Below are positions 59,211 through 64,000 of a stretch of DNA of 64,000 bases, in pieces. Position numbers and translations under genes: made by a program. The notes beneath the pieces were generated by a model that ran no database searches, had not been told where the DNA came from, and saw only the letters and a list, made by a program, of their open reading frames with translations. The first letter of the stretch is position 1; every line of letters begins with the position of its first letter. The DNA comes from Acetobacterium woodii DSM 1030. Its GTDB lineage: Bacteria > Bacillota > Clostridia > Eubacteriales > Eubacteriaceae. The DNA lies in the NCBI RefSeq assembly GCF_000247605.1, contig NC_016894.1, forward strand, positions 2,841,732 to 2,905,731. The letters run 5' to 3'.

Positions 59211-60506
59211 TTATTTATTGCAAAACACTTTACTCATATTATTTATTTTTTCTGCTATTTTTTTCCCACTAATTAAACTCTGGTCACTCCATAAGTAGTC
59301 CCATTCACCAAAACGACCTGCGTACTTAATATTTATCCTATCTAAGTAATTAAGTATCATCTCTCTATTTTCGTAAATATCTTTTGTAAATAAAACATTG
59401 GCATAATCGATTTGTCGAACATCACTTACGCAAATATCTATTTCTGAAAAACCCATAATTAGACTAAGCTTTTCAATCGTCTTCTCTAAGATCTCTTCTA
59501 AAGAATACTTTAGTGGATTCAGTTTTGAAAAATAATACTCCGCTTGAATTGAACTACATCCCTCAGGAACATTATTTATCGATTTTAAGCTAGGTGCATA
59601 AACCCTAGCCGGCAAAATATCTTCATCGTAGATATAATACCAAAGATATTTCGGGATATCCATTTTATTAAAACCTAATGATACAATAACACCAGACGTA
59701 TAGTTTAATTTTTCAGATGCCCTTAAAATTTCAGTCGGCACTCCCTTAATGACCTTGCATAATTCTGGTAAAGGTATCGTTGATACTAAATTTTCATAAT
59801 AGTACTTTTTTTTATTGTCTGTAATTATGCTTTTCTCGTCTGGATCGATTAACACTACTTTTGTGCTAAAATCGATATTATTTTCATCGACTAGTTCTTT
59901 TAGATAACTCTGATACCCACCTATGCAAGGATATTTCATTTCTTTAGCATAAAAACGATTAATCTCGTCTTCTTCAAAAGCCCCTTTGATTACTTCTTGT
60001 ATCGGTGCTTGGTAAACACGCTCTCCAACCCATTTCGTTTCAAGTTTTCTGGCCTCTACTGTCCAATATTTTTTTGTATATTGCATTGGAAAGTGTTCTG
60101 CAAAATAGTCGCCAAACTGAATTCGTAACCAATCCTCATAGTTTTTTTTAATAAATGACTTTCGATTAACGAAACCCATAATAATGCTTGTTTTTTCTTC
60201 GGATGTTAAAGAAAAAATGTTATTTTGTGCAGGATGCTTTATCCAATACCCATTATAATAATTGAAAGCCCTCGGTTTATGTTTAAAGCTGTGCGAACTT
60301 TTTTCAAATATTTCAACGACTTCATTCATCTCTGAAAATGAAAGATGAATGAATGTGTCAAATATAAACTCATTAATACTGAATGAATGACATAAGCCTC
60401 CCCAATAATTTTCTTTTTCAATAATAATATTTTCGGACTTTAAAAAATGTTGAACAGCCAGCCCTGAAATTCCGGCACCTAAAATAATTGTATTTAATTT
60501 TCGCAA
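59211..60506 (-). CDS. FAD-dependent oxidoreductase (amine oxidase/UDP-galactopyranose mutase-like)
   Basis: 431 residues. N-terminal FAD fold ILGAGISGLAVQHFLKS and ENYWGGLCHSFSINEF, then KYPCIGGYQSYLKELV, YYENLVSTIPLPELCKV and C-terminal KYAGRFGEWDYLWSDQSLIS. This arrangement is shared by protoporphyrinogen-oxidase-like and GLF-like flavoproteins found in polysaccharide clusters. The exact reaction is unknown. A TTG start with GAGGAG is used; it overlaps the upstream gene by 13 bases. Confidence 0.8.
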   Translation of the reverse strand: MRKLNTIILGAGISGLAVQHFLKSENIIIEKENYWGGLCHSFSINEFIFDTFIHLSFSEMNEVVEIFEKSSHSFKHKPRAFNYYNGYWIKHPAQNNIFSLTSEEKTSIIMGFVNRKSFIKKNYEDWLRIQFGDYFAEHFPMQYTKKYWTVEARKLETKWVGERVYQAPIQEVIKGAFEEDEINRFYAKEMKYPCIGGYQSYLKELVDENNIDFSTKVVLIDPDEKSIITDNKKKYYYENLVSTIPLPELCKVIKGVPTEILRASEKLNYTSGVIVSLGFNKMDIPKYLWYYIYDEDILPARVYAPSLKSINNVPEGCSSIQAEYYFSKLNPLKYSLEEILEKTIEKLSLIMGFSEIDICVSDVRQIDYANVLFTKDIYENREMILNYLDRINIKYAGRFGEWDYLWSDQSLISGKKIAEKINNMSKVFCNK

Positions 60507-61384
60507 TTGAACTCCTCATTATTCAACAAACACTTTATTCCCTGACAGAAATCCATTGTCAAGTCTATATTGTATCCTACACTTACAAGCGCATCTAAAT
60601 TTGCACTAGACTCCATCAATTCATTTTCACGATAATTCAGTGCTCCAAAATTTAAATCAATATTAGATTTTGTCGCTTTTTTTATGATTTTAACCGCATC
60701 TTTTATTTTAATCGAAGTACCTGTACCAATTTCAAATTCTTTGAAGTTGGCACTTTTAATCATTACGTTATTTAATAGAAAATTTATTATTTTCACTACA
60801 TCTTCAACATAAATAAAATCACGCTTCTGTTCGCCAAATGTCAAGTCAATTGAACTCATGTTAGATAAGCATTTCTTTAAAACATATGTTATAAATTTAT
60901 TATCATCATCAAGTCTTCCATATATATGTTCCATTTTCAAATTATAAAATTTTATTTTTTTCATCAAAGCTAAATCTCTACCCCAATCCTTAAATTGTTT
61001 CTTAGATAAAGCATAATGATTAGTATTCTTAAATAACACTGTATCAATATTCCAAAATTCTTCAACATTTTCTTGCGACGCTAATTCAAGTATTTCCAAC
61101 GGAAACACTAAGTTAGTGTTAATCATTTCTTTTAGACTTTCACCCTTACGTCCATAACACGTTGCCGTATGGAAAATTGTCCCAATGTCAGGATTTTCTT
61201 TAAAAACTTGTTTTAAATTTATTTTATCAACGTCATAGTACTTTACTTTAGAAATAACTTCTTTAATTCTAAAAAGATTCGATGTACTTCTCTTCAAAAT
61301 AATAACCTGGTAATTATTTTGGATAAACTCTTTTAAAAGATAACTTCCTAAGAAACCAGTAGCTCCTGTTAATAAAATTTTCAA
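60494..61384 (-). CDS. NAD(P)-dependent sugar epimerase/reductase (extended SDR)
   Basis: 296 residues. N-terminal ILLTGATGFLGSYLLKEF, catalytic YALSKKQFKDWG (Tyr-x3-Lys), GEQKRDFIYVEDVVKIINFL. Length and position after rfbH fit the RfbJ/CDP-abequose-type 4-reductases that finish 3,6-dideoxyhexoses. It is too short and has the wrong details to be certain as CDP-glucose 4,6-dehydratase (RfbG, about 360 residues). A TTG start is used, one base after rfbH. Confidence 0.78.
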   Translation of the reverse strand: MKILLTGATGFLGSYLLKEFIQNNYQVIILKRSTSNLFRIKEVISKVKYYDVDKINLKQVFKENPDIGTIFHTATCYGRKGESLKEMINTNLVFPLEILELASQENVEEFWNIDTVLFKNTNHYALSKKQFKDWGRDLALMKKIKFYNLKMEHIYGRLDDDNKFITYVLKKCLSNMSSIDLTFGEQKRDFIYVEDVVKIINFLLNNVMIKSANFKEFEIGTGTSIKIKDAVKIIKKATKSNIDLNFGALNYRENELMESSANLDALVSVGYNIDLTMDFCQGIKCLLNNEEFNCEN

Positions 61385-61385
61385 A

Positions 61386-62723
61386 TTATAACTCCACAGC
61401 TTCTTCTATCGTTTCAACCATATAATCAATCATTTCATCCGTCATTCCTGGATAAACCCCAATCCAAAACGTATCATTCATAATCACATCTGTGTTTTTC
61501 AACTCTCCAATAACTCTATAACCCACCCCCACTCTTCGCATTTCGTCGAAGCAAGGATGCTTGATTAAATTACCTGCAAAAAGCATTCTTGTCTGGATTC
61601 TTTTTTCCTCAAGATGTTGAATCACTTCATTCCTTTTTATTCCATTTTTACAAGTTATTAAAAAGCCGAACCAACTTGGTTTTGAGTTTTTTTCTGACTT
61701 AGGGAGTATTAACTTTTCTTCCAAACACTGCAATTTATTTTTTAATCTGTTAAAGTTATAACGCCGCTTTTCAATAAAAGATGATAATTTTCTCAATTGT
61801 GCAACCCCTATTGCTGCTTGTAAGTCAGTTGCTTTTAAATTATAACCAAAATGCGAATAAACATATTTATGATCGTACCCCAGTGGAAGCTCACCAAACT
61901 GTTTATCAAAACGATGCCCACAAAAATTATCTTTTCCTGATGGACAAGAGCACTCCCTTCCCCAATCTCTAAGTGATCTAATGATTTTATTTAAAAGCGC
62001 GTTATTAGTATATACTGCTCCACCCTCACCCATTGTCATATGATGAGGAGGGTAAAAACTAGATGTGCCGATATCTCCAATTGTACCTGTGAATTTTTCT
62101 TCTCCATTAATTAAATATCGTGCTCCTAAAGCATCACAATTATCTTCAATCAGCCAAAGGTTATACCTGTCGCAAAAGTTCTTTACTGACTGTATGTCAA
62201 ACGGATTTCCCAAAGTATGGGCGATCATAACAGCTTTCGTTTTTTTTGAAATTGCATTCTCTAAAAGCGAAACGTCAATATTATACTCAGGAATTGTCAC
62301 ATCTACAAAAACAGGTATCGCACCATATTGAATAATTGGAGCAACAGTTGTCGGAAAACCGGCAGCAACAGTTATTACTTCATCCCCAGGTTTAATAGCC
62401 CTATCCTCTAACATCGAAGAAGTTAACGCCATAAATGCTAGTAAATTTGCCGATGAACCTGAATTAACAAGACTACAGTAATTGACATTTAAATAGGCCG
62501 AAAACTCACGTTCGAAAACAGCAGTATATCGACCTGCCGTAAGCCAAAATTCTAATGCACTATCAACTAAATTAAACATTTCTTCTTTATTGTAAACACG
62601 GTTTGCATAGGGTATCCGTTGCCCATTCTCATAATTTTTAGTTTTATGATATTGTTCACAGTATTCATCTACCAACTCCAATATTGAAGTTTTAGCCTCT
62701 TGTTCTGTCATATTTTCAAACAT
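61386..62723 (-). CDS. rfbH: CDP-4-keto-6-deoxyglucose 3-dehydrase (RfbH/DdhC)
   Basis: A 445-residue PMP-dependent DegT-fold enzyme that removes the 3-hydroxyl on the way to 3,6-dideoxyhexoses. The usual PLP lysine is replaced by histidine in SSFYPPHHMTMGEGGAV, the hallmark of this dehydrase. CSCPSGKDNFCGHRF supplies cysteines for its [2Fe-2S] cluster. Also YCSLVNSGSSANLLAF and ITVAAGFPTTVAPI. The ATG with AAGGAG six bases upstream is used, not an earlier in-frame start. Confidence 0.94.
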   Translation of the reverse strand: MFENMTEQEAKTSILELVDEYCEQYHKTKNYENGQRIPYANRVYNKEEMFNLVDSALEFWLTAGRYTAVFEREFSAYLNVNYCSLVNSGSSANLLAFMALTSSMLEDRAIKPGDEVITVAAGFPTTVAPIIQYGAIPVFVDVTIPEYNIDVSLLENAISKKTKAVMIAHTLGNPFDIQSVKNFCDRYNLWLIEDNCDALGARYLINGEEKFTGTIGDIGTSSFYPPHHMTMGEGGAVYTNNALLNKIIRSLRDWGRECSCPSGKDNFCGHRFDKQFGELPLGYDHKYVYSHFGYNLKATDLQAAIGVAQLRKLSSFIEKRRYNFNRLKNKLQCLEEKLILPKSEKNSKPSWFGFLITCKNGIKRNEVIQHLEEKRIQTRMLFAGNLIKHPCFDEMRRVGVGYRVIGELKNTDVIMNDTFWIGVYPGMTDEMIDYMVETIEEAVEL

Positions 62724-62916
62724 TAATCGCTCCTTAATGTAATACAATTACACAGTCAAATTATAATATTATACAATTTTCTTCTTTCATATGGTCAATA
62801 AGTCTATCACAAAATCTATTGTTCTCAATTTTTTTAAATGAACTAACGATTATTTAAAATAGCATATATCAAACCAAATTATTCTAAGCCGATCACTTTT
62901 AAAACAAAAATTAATT

Positions 62917-63690
62917 TCACCATTTTATCCATGGAGCTTTTTCGGTTATCACCAATTCTTCAAGTAGTTTTTTTTCCCGAAGTGTATCCATACATTGCCA
63001 AAAGCCATGATGTTTGTATGCAACAAGTTCGTTACGACGAGCGCATTCTTCCAAAGGAAAATTCTCGAATATCGTCTCATCATCTTTAATAAGTTTGAAT
63101 ATTTCTGGCTTTAAGACCATAAAACCACCGTTTATCCAGCCACCATCTTCCCTTTTTTTTTCTTGAAAGTTCGTTATAACTCCATCTACTTCAATATCAA
63201 GAATGCCAAATCTGCCACCTGGCTGAATCGCTGTGATAGTAGCAATTTTATCCTGCTTTTGATGGTATTCTTCTAAAACATTCAGATTTACATCACAAAC
63301 TCCATCACCATATGTAAGCATAAATGTTTCACTTTCTACATATTTTTCTATACGTTTTACTCGACCGCCAGTCATTGTATTTAAACCGGTATCAACTAGT
63401 GTGACTTTCCAAGGTTCTGCAACATTATTATGTATGGTTAACTCATTTGCATTCGCAAAATCAAATGTCACATCACATCTATGTAAGTAATAATCTGCAA
63501 AATATTCTTTAATTGAATGCGATTTGTAACCACAACAAATTATAAATTCATTATAACCATAATACGAATATGATTTCATAATATGCCAAAGAATTGGTTG
63601 TTCACCAATCTCAATCATTGGTTTTGGTTTCAAATGAGACTCTTCAGAAATACGTGTTCCAAATCCACCTGCAAGAATTACAACTTTCAT
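62917..63690 (-). CDS. rfbF: Glucose-1-phosphate cytidylyltransferase
   Basis: 257 residues, the exact family length. MKVVILAGGFGTRISEESHL (nucleotide loop), KPKPMIEIGEQPILWHIMK, LTYGDGVCDVN and WQCMDTLREKKLLEELV. It makes CDP-glucose from CTP and glucose-1-P, the first committed step to CDP-dideoxyhexoses. The ATG has AAAGGTGG five bases upstream. It is separated from rfbH by 193 bases with no gene, where rfbG is normally found. Confidence 0.95.
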   Translation of the reverse strand: MKVVILAGGFGTRISEESHLKPKPMIEIGEQPILWHIMKSYSYYGYNEFIICCGYKSHSIKEYFADYYLHRCDVTFDFANANELTIHNNVAEPWKVTLVDTGLNTMTGGRVKRIEKYVESETFMLTYGDGVCDVNLNVLEEYHQKQDKIATITAIQPGGRFGILDIEVDGVITNFQEKKREDGGWINGGFMVLKPEIFKLIKDDETIFENFPLEECARRNELVAYKHHGFWQCMDTLREKKLLEELVITEKAPWIKW

Positions 63691-63731
63691 ACTTTCCACC
63701 TTTCTAATAAACTAGAAACTAACAATATAAT

Positions 63732-64000
63732 CTACCTAAATACATACTCAATTATTATTCTTGACAACTCTTGATTACTTATAATTTGTGCTTTATTCCG
63801 TTTAAAAGTACGATCAATATCCTTATGTTTATCTTTATTCTGAAAAAGCAAGAGAAAACTATCGATTAGTTTTTTTTTGAACAATTCAAAATCGCCATGT
63901 TTTATCTTCCTATCTTTTTTGCAATCATCGTATAAACGATATAAGTGTTCAAAGCGTAGAACGAATTTATCAATTTGACTACTATCTTTCTCAGAGCCAT
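63732..64000 (-). CDS. C-terminal end of an unrecognised protein (partial)
   Basis: A frame enters from the right edge and stops with TAG at 63732-63734, giving about 89 residues rich in Lys, Asp and Phe (e.g. FVLRFEHLYRLYDDCKKDRK, SFLLLFQNKDKHKDIDRTFK). The other two minus-strand frames are closed. Charged helical tails of this kind end some glycosyltransferases and polysaccharide proteins, but I cannot name the family. It lies 41 bases before rfbF and could share its transcript. Confidence 0.5.
   Translation of the reverse strand, partial: GSEKDSSQIDKFVLRFEHLYRLYDDCKKDRKIKHGDFELFKKKLIDSFLLLFQNKDKHKDIDRTFKRNKAQIISNQELSRIIIEYVFR

Overview
This window comes from an anaerobic Gram-positive bacterium of the Firmicutes (Clostridia). 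The AT-rich DNA, strong AGGAGG-type ribosome binding sites, TrmK/Nif3 pair next to rpoD-dnaG, CggR-type glycolysis regulator, SigA- and SigD-type promoters and SecG support that. The single-chain pyruvate:ferredoxin oxidoreductase, the membrane pyrophosphatase, the alanine dehydrogenase/Lrp/alanine-symporter set and the Fe-S aldo/keto reductase fit an acetogen of the Acetobacterium/Eubacterium group. That genus-level placement is an inference from gene content, not a database result.

Layout. Positions 1-8.1 kb hold housekeeping genes on the minus strand: nif3 (partial), trmK, rpoD, dnaG, then a small plus-strand acidic protein, a convergent intergenic region packed with hairpins, and nifJ. 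At 8.4-11.8 kb lies an alanine module (Na+/alanine symporter, alanine dehydrogenase, Lrp regulator). At 12-31 kb is a mixed metabolic stretch: a two-domain polyphosphate:AMP phosphotransferase, isocitrate dehydrogenase, an HD hydrolase, a LiaF-like membrane protein, an EAL phosphodiesterase behind a c-di-GMP-I riboswitch, PutP, Pgi, an Fe-S aldo/keto reductase, GldA, an orphan LegC-like sugar aminotransferase, ClpB, a ribbon-helix-helix protein, the pyrophosphatase and SecG. At 31-37.5 kb is a cggR-gap-pgk-tpiA-gpmI operon (no eno here) with a recognisable CggR operator; all its gaps downstream of gap contain large hairpins. RpoN and thioredoxin reductase follow.

Positions 40-55 kb are a flagellar and chemotaxis region: flgBC-fliEFGHIJ, running on without a terminator into trxB; fliD-fliS-fliT-like, behind a near-consensus SigD promoter; cheA-cheR; and, divergently, a SigD-driven ylqG/ylqH-like pair. 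A damaged ISL3-family insertion sequence (55.4-57.2 kb) separates this from the last block (57.2-64 kb), a surface-polysaccharide cluster on the minus strand with CDP-sugar genes (rfbF, rfbH), a short-chain reductase, an FAD oxidoreductase, a radical SAM/SPASM enzyme and a TylF-type methyltransferase. The CDP-glucose 4,6-dehydratase (rfbG) that normally sits between rfbF and rfbH is absent.

The least explained signals are: a family of three long intergenic hairpins (near 12.0, 32.8 and 33.8 kb) that share sequence blocks; a 29-bp nearly perfect hairpin at 4.34-4.41 kb; paired inverted repeats ahead of flgB; and nested inverted repeats around the ISL3 element. I found no rRNA, tRNA or CRISPR array, and no system that I can call wholly new.
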